64,000 nt of DNA from Pigmentiphaga sp. H8 (GCF_003854895.1 NZ_CP033966.1:186001-250000); one strand, 5' to 3'; positions 54,769 through 63,378 are shown, numbered from the stretch's first letter. The notes: generated from the letters alone by a model not told the origin. Translations and numbers: made by a program.

Positions 54769-55811
54769 CGGCCCGCCTCCTGCAACACCTTGATTGCCGC
54801 CAGGGCAAGCGCCCGGGATGACAGCGGGTCGTCCCGCGGCGCGATCGCCATGGAGTCATCGCCCACGGCCATGAACGGCCCGCTCACGTGGGCGCCGATC
54901 TGTTCGGCGATGCGGCGGGGGTAGGCGGTGGCCGCGATGACCGGACCCCGGCCCCGCGCCAGGCAGCGGACGAGATGCGAAGCTTCCGCCGGCTCGTCCG
55001 GGTGCAACAGCGCACGCCACGAAGCCTGGCGCGCTTCGCGCGCCAGCCGCGTGTAGCTCGGGCAGCTCCAGACCTCCGCGCCTATGCGCCAGCCCCGCCA
55101 CAACAAGCGCGCCGCGCGCAACCCGGCATGCAGTACCGTCCCCGCCGCGAGCAGCCGGACGCGGGCAATGGCGGCTCCGGCCGGGATGGCTCGAGCCAGG
55201 TACATGCCCCGTACCGCATCGGATGCCATGGCCGGATCCATGATGGTGCCGGCTCGGGTTGGCAGGTCGTGCGCCGACAGATAGTAGAAGCGGCGGGTGC
55301 CGTGGCCATACATGTCCTTCAGGGCACCTTCCAGAACGGCCCGGGCCTCGTCGGCGCAGGCCAGGTCGTAGGGCACATAGTCCAGGTTGTCGGCCAGCCA
55401 CAGCGGCAGTTCCGCGTGGCGCTCCGGGATGGCCCCTTCCCGCCAGGCGGTGGCTTCGTTGCACAGCACGCCGCGTTGGCGCAACTGCGCCGCCAGCCCT
55501 TGCAACCCGGCCACCGACGGAATGCGGCACAGGCAGACCAGGGGCCGTTCGTAGCGGGCCGCATTGCGGCGGAACCAGATCGGCCAAGCGCTGGCCATCG
55601 CTGTCGCGCCGTTCGCGGCGCGGCTGCGGACCACCCACGCGCGGTCCGCCAGCGCATCGGCTTCCAGCACCCGCGCGCTGGCCTCGATGGTCTGCCAGGG
55701 GCTGAGCGAAGCCTGCCCGGCTGGTTTCCCGCAGGGGCTCAATGCCGCCAGACAACTGGCCGCCGCGCGGCGGGTGGCGGCATCGTCGTTCGAAACGAAG
55801 GAAAAGGACAT
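54765..55811 (-). CDS. Stand-alone, degenerate C-terminal half of a PDH E1-like protein
   Basis: 348 residues aligning only with the C-terminal half of the neighbouring AceE. VRLLAAGTVLHAGLRAARLL matches AQLLGSGAILREVIAAAELL; AEVWSCPSYTRL matches ADVWSATSLTEL; ALLHPDEPAEASHLVRCLAR and GPVIAATAYPRRIAEQIGAH match NLLHPEAAPRAPYVQQCLAG and GPIVAATDYMKIVADQIRPF. The ThDP-binding N-terminal domain is absent. The activating glutamate segment and the HDDGHSH strip are replaced (ARAANGATAM-type and ERHAELP), so it is probably catalytically dead. The start at 55811 has AGGAGG upstream. Confidence 0.82.
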   Translation of the reverse strand: MSFSFVSNDDAATRRAAASCLAALSPCGKPAGQASLSPWQTIEASARVLEADALADRAWVVRSRAANGATAMASAWPIWFRRNAARYERPLVCLCRIPSVAGLQGLAAQLRQRGVLCNEATAWREGAIPERHAELPLWLADNLDYVPYDLACADEARAVLEGALKDMYGHGTRRFYYLSAHDLPTRAGTIMDPAMASDAVRGMYLARAIPAGAAIARVRLLAAGTVLHAGLRAARLLWRGWRIGAEVWSCPSYTRLAREARQASWRALLHPDEPAEASHLVRCLARGRGPVIAATAYPRRIAEQIGAHVSGPFMAVGDDSMAIAPRDDPLSSRALALAAIKVLQEAGR

Positions 55812-55866
55812 CGCTCGCCTCCTCTTGCGCAACGGGTCGTGGTGCGTCATAGTTGCCAATACAATA

Positions 55867-55880
55867 ATTGTAATTGCAAT
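55867..55880. promoter_or_regulatory. MarR-type operator candidate 3
   Basis: ATTGTAATTGCAAT lies between the divergent E1-like gene and the GST gene, 28 bp upstream of the GST ATG. Identical to the site at 54226-54239 read on the other strand. Confidence 0.65.
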
Positions 55881-55907
55881 TAATTGCCGATGCCAAGGAG
55901 CTCAACC

Positions 55908-56579
55908 ATGACCAGGAAAGACGCCATCACGCTCTATACCGCCGACACGCCCAACGGGCTGAAGATCGGCATTTTTCTTCAGGAAGCGGGTATCCCGTAC
56001 GCCCAGGTCGCACTGGACCTGGGGCGGGGCGACCAGCACCAGCCGGACTACCTGGCCATCAATCCCAACGGCAAGATTCCCGCTATCGTCGATGGGGATG
56101 CCGGGCTGGCGATATTCGAATCGGGCGCCATCCTGGACTATCTGGCGGACAAGTCCGAGCGCTTCTCGGCATCGACCCCGGCGGGGCGCGCGCAGGTGCG
56201 CCAATGGCTGTACTTTCAGGTGGGCGGCATCGGTCCCATGCTGGGGCAGTTGTGGTGGTTCCTGCACGGCGCCGGCGGCACCAATGCCGAGGCCATCGCT
56301 CGCTACCGGAAAGAATCCCATCGTTTGTTCGGCGTGGTCGAACGCCGGCTGCGGGCATCCCGCTTCCTGGCGATGGACGACTACACGATCGCCGACATGG
56401 CGGCCTTTCCATGGCTGCGCACGCATGAGGAACTGGACCTCGACGTCGCGGACTATCCGGCGGTTCGCCGCTGGCTGGCGGACATCGCGGCGCGGCCGGC
56501 GGTACAGCGGGCCATCGCGGCCAATCGCCTGCCGGGCACCTCGCGCCACGATGCCGCGGCGACGGTCGCGCGGGCGTAG
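55908..56579 (+). CDS. Glutathione S-transferase (YfcG/Ure2-like)
   Basis: 223-residue cytosolic GST. The N-terminal thioredoxin fold has ITLYTADTPNGLKIGIFLQE and NPNGKIPAIVDGD, then FESGAILDYLADK; the C-terminal helical domain has RQWLYFQVGGIGPMLGQLWW and YTIADMAAFPWL. The Thr/Asn-containing opening is that of the YfcG (nu) class, which act as disulfide reductases or transferases. Start at 55908 after AAGGAG. Followed 4 bp later by an SMR gene; under the shared MarR-type operator. Confidence 0.92.
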   Translation: MTRKDAITLYTADTPNGLKIGIFLQEAGIPYAQVALDLGRGDQHQPDYLAINPNGKIPAIVDGDAGLAIFESGAILDYLADKSERFSASTPAGRAQVRQWLYFQVGGIGPMLGQLWWFLHGAGGTNAEAIARYRKESHRLFGVVERRLRASRFLAMDDYTIADMAAFPWLRTHEELDLDVADYPAVRRWLADIAARPAVQRAIAANRLPGTSRHDAAATVARA

Positions 56580-56583
56580 CGTC

Positions 56584-56907
56584 ATGGCCTGGACCTATCT
56601 GTTGGCGGCGGCCTGCCTGGAGGTGGTGATGGGGGTGGCGCTCAAGCTCAACGCCGGCTGGAGCCGGCCCCTGCCCAGCGCGGTGGCGGTCGTGGCGGGG
56701 CTGGGCAGCATCTTCCTGCTGGCGCACGCCTTGCGCGCGCTGCCCCTGGGCATCGCCTACGCGGTCTGGACCGGCCTGGGTACCGTCGGGCTGACGGCGC
56801 TCGGCATGGTGTGGTTCGGCGAAGGCGCGCCGCCCGGCCGCCTGTTCTTCCTGACGCTTGCCGTGACTGGCATCGCCGGCCTGCGTTTCACCGAGTCGGC
56901 CGGCTGA
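56584..56907 (+). CDS. Small multidrug resistance (SMR/Gdx-like) exporter
   Basis: 107 residues, four membrane helices. The essential glutamate is E13 (AACLEVVMGVALKLN). GIAYAVWTGLGTVGLTALGM and FGEGAPPGRLFFLTLAVTGI are close to the SugE/Gdx subtype, whose members export guanidinium or cationic biocides. It ends with a 20-bp overlap with the convergent lysR gene. Cotranscription with the GST suggests a detoxification unit. Confidence 0.88.
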   Translation: MAWTYLLAAACLEVVMGVALKLNAGWSRPLPSAVAVVAGLGSIFLLAHALRALPLGIAYAVWTGLGTVGLTALGMVWFGEGAPPGRLFFLTLAVTGIAGLRFTESAG

Positions 56908-57808
56908 CCGGCTCGTCGCCCCGCGCGCCGGCGAACTCCCGTTCGATCCAGGCCAGGAAGGCGCGGGCCGGCGGGTGGCGTTCGCGGCCGGGAGCGCACA
57001 GCACGATGTAGCGGTCGCCCGGTACGCGCACCCCGGGCTTGAACGGCCGCAGCAGCCCGGTGCCGACGGCATCCGACACCATGATCGAGCTCGCCAGCAC
57101 CAACCCCTGGCCAGCGATCGCGGCCTGCAAGGCGTAGTGCTCTTCCTCGTAGTGCCGCACGGACGGCCGTCCGTCCAGCCAGCTCAGGCCCGCCGCCGCG
57201 CACCATTGCCGCCAGCCGTGCTCGTACAGGGTGGAGTCGCGCCATTGCACCGAGATCAGCGTCGGCCTGGCCTGGGCGGCCGCGCGGACGGCGGCCGGCG
57301 TGCCATAGACGCCGAAGGATTCGGCCAGCGCCGCCGGTGCCAGCAGGCCCGGCGGCTCGGTCCCGCCGTAGCGGATGGCCACGTCCACGCTGGCGTCCTG
57401 CAACAGGTCGACCACGCGTTCGGTGGCGTCCAGCCGCACTTCGCAGCCGGGATGTTCCTGGTAGAAGCGGCCCAGCCGGGGCACGAGCCACAGGGCCGCG
57501 AAGGAATGCGTGGTGGTGACGGTGACCACGCCCGTGCCGGGCCGTGGCCGCAGGGCGTCCATGGCCTGGCCGATGTCCAGCAGCGCGCCATGCACGGTTT
57601 CCAGCAGCCGCGCGCCTGGCGTGGTCAGCGTCACGCCGCGCGCCTCGCGCTGGAACAGGGCCGCCCCCAGGTGGTGCTCCAGCGTCCGGATCTGGTGGGA
57701 CACCGCGGTAGGCGTGACGTGCAGCTCCTGCGCGGCCAGCTTGAAGCTGCGCAGCCGCGCGGCGGCTTCGAAGGTGCGCAGGGCGTTCAGGGGCAGTCGG
57801 GCGAACAC
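56888..57808 (-). CDS. LysR-family regulator (GcvA-like)
   Basis: 306 residues. N-terminal winged helix FEAAARLRSFKLAAQELHVT with VSHQIRTLEHHLGAALFQRE, then the effector domain (TTHSFAALWLVPRLGRFYQE, DVAIRYGG, GQGLVLASSIMV). The opening MFARLPLNALRTFEAAARL is that of GcvA-type LysR proteins. Divergent from an FMN reductase gene that it probably controls through the inverted repeat at 57825-57843. Confidence 0.9.
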   Translation of the reverse strand: MFARLPLNALRTFEAAARLRSFKLAAQELHVTPTAVSHQIRTLEHHLGAALFQREARGVTLTTPGARLLETVHGALLDIGQAMDALRPRPGTGVVTVTTTHSFAALWLVPRLGRFYQEHPGCEVRLDATERVVDLLQDASVDVAIRYGGTEPPGLLAPAALAESFGVYGTPAAVRAAAQARPTLISVQWRDSTLYEHGWRQWCAAAGLSWLDGRPSVRHYEEEHYALQAAIAGQGLVLASSIMVSDAVGTGLLRPFKPGVRVPGDRYIVLCAPGRERHPPARAFLAWIEREFAGARGDEPVSRPTR

Positions 57809-57824
57809 AGGGCAGCCAGCCTAG

Positions 57825-57843
57825 AGATGAGTTGAATTCATCT
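57825..57843. promoter_or_regulatory. LysR-type operator candidate
   Basis: AGATGA (57825-57830), 7-bp spacer, TCATCT (57838-57843). It lies 17 bp upstream of lysR and about 100 bp before the divergent FMN reductase gene, and contains a T-N11-A arrangement. Confidence 0.45.
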
Positions 57844-57942
57844 TATTGGAAAGAAGCTCATTCGCCAAGAACCGGGCTTGCCACCTAAATTCCTTTCATG
57901 CCCGGCACGCCCGGGCCACTTCTTTCCACGGGAATGCATGAA

Positions 57943-58578
57943 ATGGACTCATCTTCTTCGATCCTCATCCTGGTCGGCAGCCCCCGCCGGGACGGCAACA
58001 GCGCGTTGCTGGCCCGCGCGGTCGAGACCGGGGCGCGGGAGGCGGGGCTTGCCCCGCGCCTGCGTTTCCTGGACGACTACATCAGCGGATTCCTGGGCGA
58101 CCGTACGCCCGCATTCGAGCTGCCGGCCGATCGCTACGGCGAACTCTTCCTGGAAGAATTCCTGCCCGCCGCCGGCGTGGTGTTCTGCACGCCCATTTAC
58201 TGGTACGGGATGTCGGCGCAGACCAAGGCCTTCTTCGATCGCTCGTTCGCCTACTATTCGGGCACCTACCCGCATCATGCGGACGTGATGAAGCGCATGC
58301 AGGGCAAGCGGCTGGCGCTGACCCTGGCCTCGGAAGAGAGCTACCCCGGAGCCGGGCTGGGCATCGTGCACCAGGTGCAGGAATTCGCCCGATATAGCCA
58401 CTCGGCCTTCGTCGGCTACGTGCATGGCGCGGGCAACCGCCGCGGCGAAGTCGCGCGCGACCCCCGCGACCCGGTCGGGGCGGCCAGGCGGCTGGGGGCC
58501 GAGCTGCTGCGGCGGCCCTATACGGACTATCGCATCGATACGCCGCGCAGCCACGACGTGTGGGATGCGGCGGCGTAG
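57943..58578 (+). CDS. NADPH-dependent FMN reductase / flavodoxin-fold NAD(P)H oxidoreductase
   Basis: 211 residues. The flavodoxin-like FMN site opens the protein (ILILVGSPRRDGNSALLARA), followed by VVFCTPIYWYGMSAQTKAFF and DRSFAYYSG, typical of the iron-sulfur flavoprotein/FMN reductase group. The C-terminus is longer than usual (RRPYTDYRIDTPRSHDVWD). ATG at 57943 preferred; an in-frame ATG nine bases upstream is possible. Likely a quinone or nitro reductase under the divergent LysR gene. Confidence 0.85.
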   Translation: MDSSSSILILVGSPRRDGNSALLARAVETGAREAGLAPRLRFLDDYISGFLGDRTPAFELPADRYGELFLEEFLPAAGVVFCTPIYWYGMSAQTKAFFDRSFAYYSGTYPHHADVMKRMQGKRLALTLASEESYPGAGLGIVHQVQEFARYSHSAFVGYVHGAGNRRGEVARDPRDPVGAARRLGAELLRRPYTDYRIDTPRSHDVWDAAA

Positions 58579-58608
58579 GGGGCGGAGCGTTGCCGCTCCG
58601 CCGCGCCG

Positions 58609-59079
58609 TCAGGCGGCGTTGGCCAGCGCGGGCTGCTCGCGCGGGGCCGGGGCGGCGCTGCCGATCTCGATGCGCCGGGGCTTGGCGGCCTCGGGCACCT
58701 CACGGACCAGGTCGATGTTCAACAGGCCGTTCTCGAGATGCGCACCGCGCACTTCGATATGGTCGGCCAGCCGGAACGAGAGCTTGAACGCGCGCTGCGC
58801 GATGCCCTGGTGCAGGTAGGTGACGGGACCTTCGCTTTTCTCGCGCCGGCCGCCGGTCACGGTCAGCACGCCGCTCTCGACCTGCAGGTCCAGGTCTTCG
58901 TCGCGCAGTCCGGCTGCCGCGATCACGATGCGGTAGTCGTCGTCGCCGCGCTTCTCGACGTTGTAGGGCGGATAGGTGCTGCCCGCGTCGTTGCGCAGGG
59001 CCGACTCGAACAGGTCATTGAAGCGGTCGAATCCGACCGATTGGCGGAACAGGGGCGCCAGAGAAAAAGTAGCGTTCAT
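58609..59079 (-). CDS. Small heat-shock protein (Hsp20/IbpA family)
   Basis: 156-residue ATP-independent holdase. The alpha-crystallin domain is clear: TYPPYNVEKRGDDDYRIVIA, GVLTVTGGRREK, RAFKLSFRLADHIEV and the AHLENGLLNIDL motif. The opening with FDRFNDLFESAL is IbpA-like. ATG at 59079 with AGGAG nine bases upstream. That AGGAG can fold into a ROSE-like hairpin (59089-59105), and a CTTGAAA (59165-59171, minus strand) resembles a heat-shock sigma-32 -35 element, so control at both levels is plausible. Confidence 0.93.
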   Translation of the reverse strand: MNATFSLAPLFRQSVGFDRFNDLFESALRNDAGSTYPPYNVEKRGDDDYRIVIAAAGLRDEDLDLQVESGVLTVTGGRREKSEGPVTYLHQGIAQRAFKLSFRLADHIEVRGAHLENGLLNIDLVREVPEAAKPRRIEIGSAAPAPREQPALANAA

Positions 59080-59088
59080 GGATCGAAT

Positions 59089-59105
59089 CTCCTGATGGTC
59101 AGCAA
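59089..59105 (-). promoter_or_regulatory. ROSE-like RNA thermometer hairpin on hsp20 leader
   Basis: The minus-strand leader reads TTGCTGA-CCA-TCAGGAG. UUGCU pairs with the AGGAG ribosome site through U-G, U-A, a G-G mismatch, C-G and U-A, extended by G-C and A-U. UYGCU with an opposing G-G pair is the ROSE signature in known heat-shock leaders. The ATG is nine bases after AGGAG. Confidence 0.65.
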
Positions 59106-59181
59106 GTTTCACGGGGACCCGATTGCGGCATCCCCTGAACCCAATCTCTGGACGATCGCGCGCATTTCAAGCCCCTGCCGT

Positions 59182-60372
59182 TCATCTTCCGGAGTGCCGC
59201 AGGCCCAGGGCCACGGCCAGCGCCAGGACGCCCGCCCCGCCGGCGATGCCCGCCGCGGCCGGCCAGCCGCACGCCTGGATCAGGCCGCCGACCGCGGCCG
59301 GACCCACGACCTGGCCCAGGTTGTTGCCCTGCATCATCAGCCCGACCACCAGCGGCACCCGGGCCGGACTGGGCGCCGCGCGCGGAGCCGTCGCCAGCAG
59401 CGTGGCGGGGATCAGTCCGCCGGCGGCCGAGAAAAGCACGCACAGCGCGAAGCTGCCGGCGTCGGGCAGCACGGACAGGAAGACTCCGCTTCCCGTCAGG
59501 CCCATGACGACGCTGCCGCCGGCCACCAGGCCCCATCTGGCCATCCCGCGCCCCATCAGGACGCCGGCGCAGAGATTGCCGGCGATGTTGGCCGCCGTGG
59601 CGGCGGCAGCCAGGAGCCCGGCGGTCTGTAGCGGCATCCCCATCCGTTCGGTCAGCAGAATGGGCAGGAAATTGAACAGCGCGAAGAACTGCAGGCTGTA
59701 CAGTCCGAATCCGGCGGCCAGCAGCAAGGGTTCCCGGCCACGCAGTGTCGCCAGCGCGTCGCGGCCCGTGTCGCGCCATCCCCGCCAGTCGCCGCGCGCC
59801 GAAGGAGGAAGCAGCAGGACGGCGGCCGCCGCGGCCAGCGACAGCGCCGCGCTGCTCCACCACAAGATCCGCCAGGACGAGAACAGGGGGCCGAGCAGCA
59901 TCGCCAGCGCGATGCCGGTGGGCATGAAGCAGCTCCACAGCGCGAAGGCCAGATCGCGCTGTCCGGCGGCGACCACGCGTTGCAGCAGTGCCGGCCCGGC
60001 GACGACCACCAGCAGGAAACCCAGGCCTTCGAGCAGGCGGGAAGCCAGCAGCCAGGCATAGTCCGGCGCGGCCGCGCCCAGTGCCGCGCCCAGCGCGCTG
60101 GTGCCCAGGCCGGCAAGAAAGACGCGGCGGTCGCCACGGGCCGCCACCAGCGATCCGGCGGGCATGCCGCCCAGCATGCCGAGCACGGCGATGACGGCCG
60201 TGAGCCAGCCGATGGCGGCCAGGTCCAGTCCCATGTCGGCGCGCAGCAGCGGCGCGGCGATCGAGGCCTTGCCGACCTGCAGCGCCAGCACCACGCCGCC
60301 GCCGACGATGACCGCGACACTCGCCCAGCTGTTCTTTTCCCGTACCGCGATGTCTTGTTGGCTTGCCCGCAT
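59182..60372 (-). CDS. MFS transporter
   Basis: 396 residues with about 12 membrane helices. The motif between helices 2 and 3 (GSLVAARGDRRVFLAG) matches the MFS GxLaDrxGrr loop. First helix SVAVIVGGGVVLALQVGKAS. Start at 60372 (MRASQQDIAV) with AGGA upstream. Divergent from a lysR gene. CynX/NimT-like drug or organic-acid exporters are the nearest style; the substrate is unknown. Confidence 0.88.
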   Translation of the reverse strand: MRASQQDIAVREKNSWASVAVIVGGGVVLALQVGKASIAAPLLRADMGLDLAAIGWLTAVIAVLGMLGGMPAGSLVAARGDRRVFLAGLGTSALGAALGAAAPDYAWLLASRLLEGLGFLLVVVAGPALLQRVVAAGQRDLAFALWSCFMPTGIALAMLLGPLFSSWRILWWSSAALSLAAAAAVLLLPPSARGDWRGWRDTGRDALATLRGREPLLLAAGFGLYSLQFFALFNFLPILLTERMGMPLQTAGLLAAAATAANIAGNLCAGVLMGRGMARWGLVAGGSVVMGLTGSGVFLSVLPDAGSFALCVLFSAAGGLIPATLLATAPRAAPSPARVPLVVGLMMQGNNLGQVVGPAAVGGLIQACGWPAAAGIAGGAGVLALAVALGLRHSGR

Positions 60373-60432
60373 CGTGCATTCCTGTTCGTCAGGCTGCCAG
60401 CATAGGGTTGGCCGTCGATCGACAAAAGTGAC

Positions 60433-60461
60433 ATTATTTAGATGTTTTCTATCCAAATAAT
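60433..60461. promoter_or_regulatory. Inverted repeat between MFS and lysR genes
   Basis: ATTATTT (60433-60439) and AAATAAT (60455-60461) form a perfect 7-bp inverted repeat ending 5 bp before the lysR ATG at 60467. Candidate operator for the LysR protein. Confidence 0.45.
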
Positions 60462-60466
60462 CGATC

Positions 60467-61369
60467 ATGATCGACGCCCTGACCCTGGACCAGATGCGTG
60501 TGTTCGCCGCCGTGGCGGAAACGGGAAGCTTCCGGGCGGGGGCCGGCCGGCTGCGGCGCGCGCAGTCGGCCGTCAGCCATGCCATCGCCAGGATGGAAGG
60601 AGAACTGGGCGTCGCGCTGTTCGATCGCGGCGGACATCGCCCTGTCCTGACTCACGAGGGGCAGGCCCTCTTGAGCAACGTGCGGGACATCCTGCTGCGC
60701 GTGGACGCCATGCGGGCTCGGGCGCGGGGCATGGGCGAGGGCGTCGAGCTCGAGCTTGCGCTGGTGGTGGACACGCTGTTTCCGATAGCCTGGGTGGCGC
60801 AGGCCCTGAATGCCATGCGGTCCCGCTATCCGGCCGTGGCGGTGCGGCTGGCGGTCGAGCCGCTGGGCGGGCCGCTGTCGGGACTGCTCGATCGGCGCTA
60901 TGGCGTGGGCATCACGGTGGGCGAGCACTTCCGCAGTCCGCAGATCGCCATGCAAGCCCTGGCGGCGGTCGAGGTGGTGGCGGTGGCCGGCGCATCCCAC
61001 CCGCTGGCGGCAACGGCTACGCCCCTGCAGATGGCGGACCTGGCCGGCCATCTGCAGATCGTGCTGGCCGATCCCTCCTCGTTGACACCGGGACAGGATT
61101 TCGGCGTGCTTTCGCCGCAGACCTGCCGCGTCAACACGCAGGACACCAAGCACCAGCTCATCCTTGCGGGCGTGGGCTGGGGGCGCCTGCCGGCGTGGCA
61201 GGTGGAGCGGGACCTGGCCGAGGGCCGGCTGGTGCGGCTGGCCGTGTCCGCGCTGGGCCGCGACAGCTCGCTGGCGTCGGAGGCCTACCTGGCGCATCGC
61301 GTGGACGCGCCGCCGGGGCCCGCGGCGCGGGCCTTCTGCCAGGCGCTGGCCGCGGCCGCCAAGCGCTAG
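60467..61369 (+). CDS. LysR-family regulator
   Basis: 300 residues. N-terminal helix-turn-helix (FAAVAETGSFRAGAGRLRRA, VSHAIARMEGELGVALFDRG) and effector domain (LALVVDTLFPIAWVAQALNA). Divergent from the MFS gene, its probable target. Convergent with prpE; CTAG at 61366-61369 serves both stop codons. Confidence 0.9.
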   Translation: MIDALTLDQMRVFAAVAETGSFRAGAGRLRRAQSAVSHAIARMEGELGVALFDRGGHRPVLTHEGQALLSNVRDILLRVDAMRARARGMGEGVELELALVVDTLFPIAWVAQALNAMRSRYPAVAVRLAVEPLGGPLSGLLDRRYGVGITVGEHFRSPQIAMQALAAVEVVAVAGASHPLAATATPLQMADLAGHLQIVLADPSSLTPGQDFGVLSPQTCRVNTQDTKHQLILAGVGWGRLPAWQVERDLAEGRLVRLAVSALGRDSSLASEAYLAHRVDAPPGPAARAFCQALAAAAKR

Positions 61370-63264
61370 GCCGGCGGAAACATCGCGTCCTTCAACTGCT
61401 GCAACGCGCCGGCGTCCTCGATGGTGGTGAGGTCGCCGGGGTCGCGCCCTTCGGCAATGGCCTGGATGGCCCGCCGCAGCAGCTTGCCCGAGCGGGTCTT
61501 GGGCAGCGCGTTCACGAAGAACACCCGCGCCGGGCGGGCCACCGCGCCCAGCCTGCGCTCGACCGTCTGCATGACCTCGCCTTCCAGCCGCATGCGGCCT
61601 TCGGGCGTCGCGGCACGCTCTGCGCTGCGCGCGATGGCGAAGGCCATCGCCACCTGGCCCTTCAGCGCGTCCTGCACGCCCACCACCGCGACCTCGGCGA
61701 TGTCCGGATGGCTGGAGACGCTTTCCTCGATCTCGCGGGTTCCCAGCCGATGTCCCGCGACGTTGATGACGTCGTCGGTGCGGCCCAGGATGGTGACGTA
61801 GCCGTCCTCGTCCTGGATGCCCCAGTCGAAGCTGGAATACAGCAGCTTGCCGGGAAAGCCCGACCAGTAGGTGGAAACGTAGCGCGCGTCGTCGCCCCAG
61901 ATCGTGGACATGCAGCCCGGCGGCAGCGGCGCTTCCAGCGCCACCACGCCCTTGCGCCCGGGCGGACACGGCTCGCCCGTCTGTTCGTCCACGATCTTCA
62001 ACCGATAGCCGTACACCGGCAGGCCGGGCGAACCGAACTTGGTGGGCAGGTCCTCCACTCCGCGCGGCAGCGCCAGCATGGGCCAGCCGGTCTCGGTCTG
62101 CCAGTAGTTGTCGACCACCGGCTTGCCGATGGCCTCGTGTATCCAGCGCGCGGTGGGCTCGTCCAGCGGCTCGCCGGCCAGGAACAAGGTGCGCAGCGTG
62201 GAAAGGTCATGGCGGCGCAGCGTTTCCGGATCCTGCTTCTTCAGCACCCGTATTGCGGTGGGGGCGCTGAACATGTGGGTGACGCGGTACTGCTCCACCA
62301 GCTTCCACCAGATCGCGCCGTCGGGGCGCACCGGCGTGCCTTCGTACATCAGCGTCGTCATGCCCGCGATCAGCGGCCCGTAGACGATGTAGCTGTGGCC
62401 CACTACCCAGCCGACGTCCGAGGTGGTGAACATCACGTCGCCCGCTTGCGCGCAGAAGATGTGGCGCATCGACGCGGCCAGCGCCACGGCATAGCCGCCG
62501 GTGTCGCGCTGCACGCCCTTGGGCCGGCCCGTGGTGCCGGAGGTGTAGAGGATGTAGGAAGGTTCGTTCGACTCCAGCCAGACGCAGGGAATGCGGGCGT
62601 GCGCATGGCGCTCGCGCAGCGCCGTGTAGTCGTGGTCCCGCCCTTCCTGCAAGGTCATGGATGCCAGGCCCCGGTCCACCAGCAGCACGCTGGCCGGCGC
62701 ATGCGAGGCCAGATGCAGCGCTTCGTCCAGCAGCGGCTTGTAGGGAATGACCTTGCCCGCGCGCGAGCCGGCATCGGCCGACACCACCAGGGCCGGCCGG
62801 GCGTCGTCGATGCGCGTGGCCAGGCTGGCCGAGGCGAAGCCGCCGAACACCACCGAGTGGATGGCGCCTATCCGTACGCAGGCCAGCATCGCGAACGCGG
62901 CCTCGGGAATCATGGGCATGTAGATCAGCACCCGGTCGCCGCGCCGCACGCCCAGGGCCTGCATCACCGCGGCCATCCGGTTCACTTCGTCGTGCAGTTG
63001 CGCGTAGGTGTAGGCGGACTCGGTGCCGGTCTCGGTCGAGACGTGGATCAGCGCGGGCTGGCCGCCGCGCTCGGCCAGGTGCCGGTCGACCGCGTTGTGG
63101 CACAGATTGGTCAGTCCGCCGACGAACCAGCGCGAGAAGGGAGGATGCGACAGGTCCAGCGGCTGGGCGGCGGGAGCGTGCCAGTCGACGAGCCGCGCCT
63201 GCTCGCTCCAGAACGGCCCGGGTTCGTCCACCGAGCGGGCATGGAAGGCCTGGTAGCTTGCCAC
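61366..63264 (-). CDS. prpE: Propionate-CoA ligase
   Basis: 632-residue AMP-forming acyl-CoA synthetase. ATP motif YILYTSGTTGRPKGV, DNYWQTETGW, YVTILGRTDDVINVAGHRLG and the catalytic lysine in ALPKTRSGKLLRRA are intact. The N-terminus (YQAFHARSVDEPGPFWSEQA) matches PrpE (E. coli 628 residues) rather than Acs. The GTG at 63264 has GGAG seven bases upstream. Activates propionate to propionyl-CoA. Standing alone here, without prpBCD. Confidence 0.92.
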   Translation of the reverse strand: MASYQAFHARSVDEPGPFWSEQARLVDWHAPAAQPLDLSHPPFSRWFVGGLTNLCHNAVDRHLAERGGQPALIHVSTETGTESAYTYAQLHDEVNRMAAVMQALGVRRGDRVLIYMPMIPEAAFAMLACVRIGAIHSVVFGGFASASLATRIDDARPALVVSADAGSRAGKVIPYKPLLDEALHLASHAPASVLLVDRGLASMTLQEGRDHDYTALRERHAHARIPCVWLESNEPSYILYTSGTTGRPKGVQRDTGGYAVALAASMRHIFCAQAGDVMFTTSDVGWVVGHSYIVYGPLIAGMTTLMYEGTPVRPDGAIWWKLVEQYRVTHMFSAPTAIRVLKKQDPETLRRHDLSTLRTLFLAGEPLDEPTARWIHEAIGKPVVDNYWQTETGWPMLALPRGVEDLPTKFGSPGLPVYGYRLKIVDEQTGEPCPPGRKGVVALEAPLPPGCMSTIWGDDARYVSTYWSGFPGKLLYSSFDWGIQDEDGYVTILGRTDDVINVAGHRLGTREIEESVSSHPDIAEVAVVGVQDALKGQVAMAFAIARSAERAATPEGRMRLEGEVMQTVERRLGAVARPARVFFVNALPKTRSGKLLRRAIQAIAEGRDPGDLTTIEDAGALQQLKDAMFPPA

Positions 63265-63353
63265 GGCAGTCTCCTTCTGGTTGTCGGAAGATGGTGGACT
63301 GGCGTTGGGCAAGGGGATATCCCGGGTTTACCCCGAATTTAGATAGGGCGTGA

Positions 63354-63378
63354 TTCCTTACTATGATAAAGTAAGGAA
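63354..63378. promoter_or_regulatory. Perfect 9-bp inverted repeat upstream of the AbrB/PIN module
   Basis: TTCCTTACT (63354-63362), spacer ATGATAA, AGTAAGGAA (63370-63378). It lies 30 bp before the antitoxin ATG, the usual autoregulatory operator position for a toxin-antitoxin operon. Confidence 0.7.

Noticed and set aside
60442..63342. Plus-strand open frame spanning lysR and antisense to prpE
   Set aside because: It is out of frame with lysR and antisense to prpE, and lacks domains.
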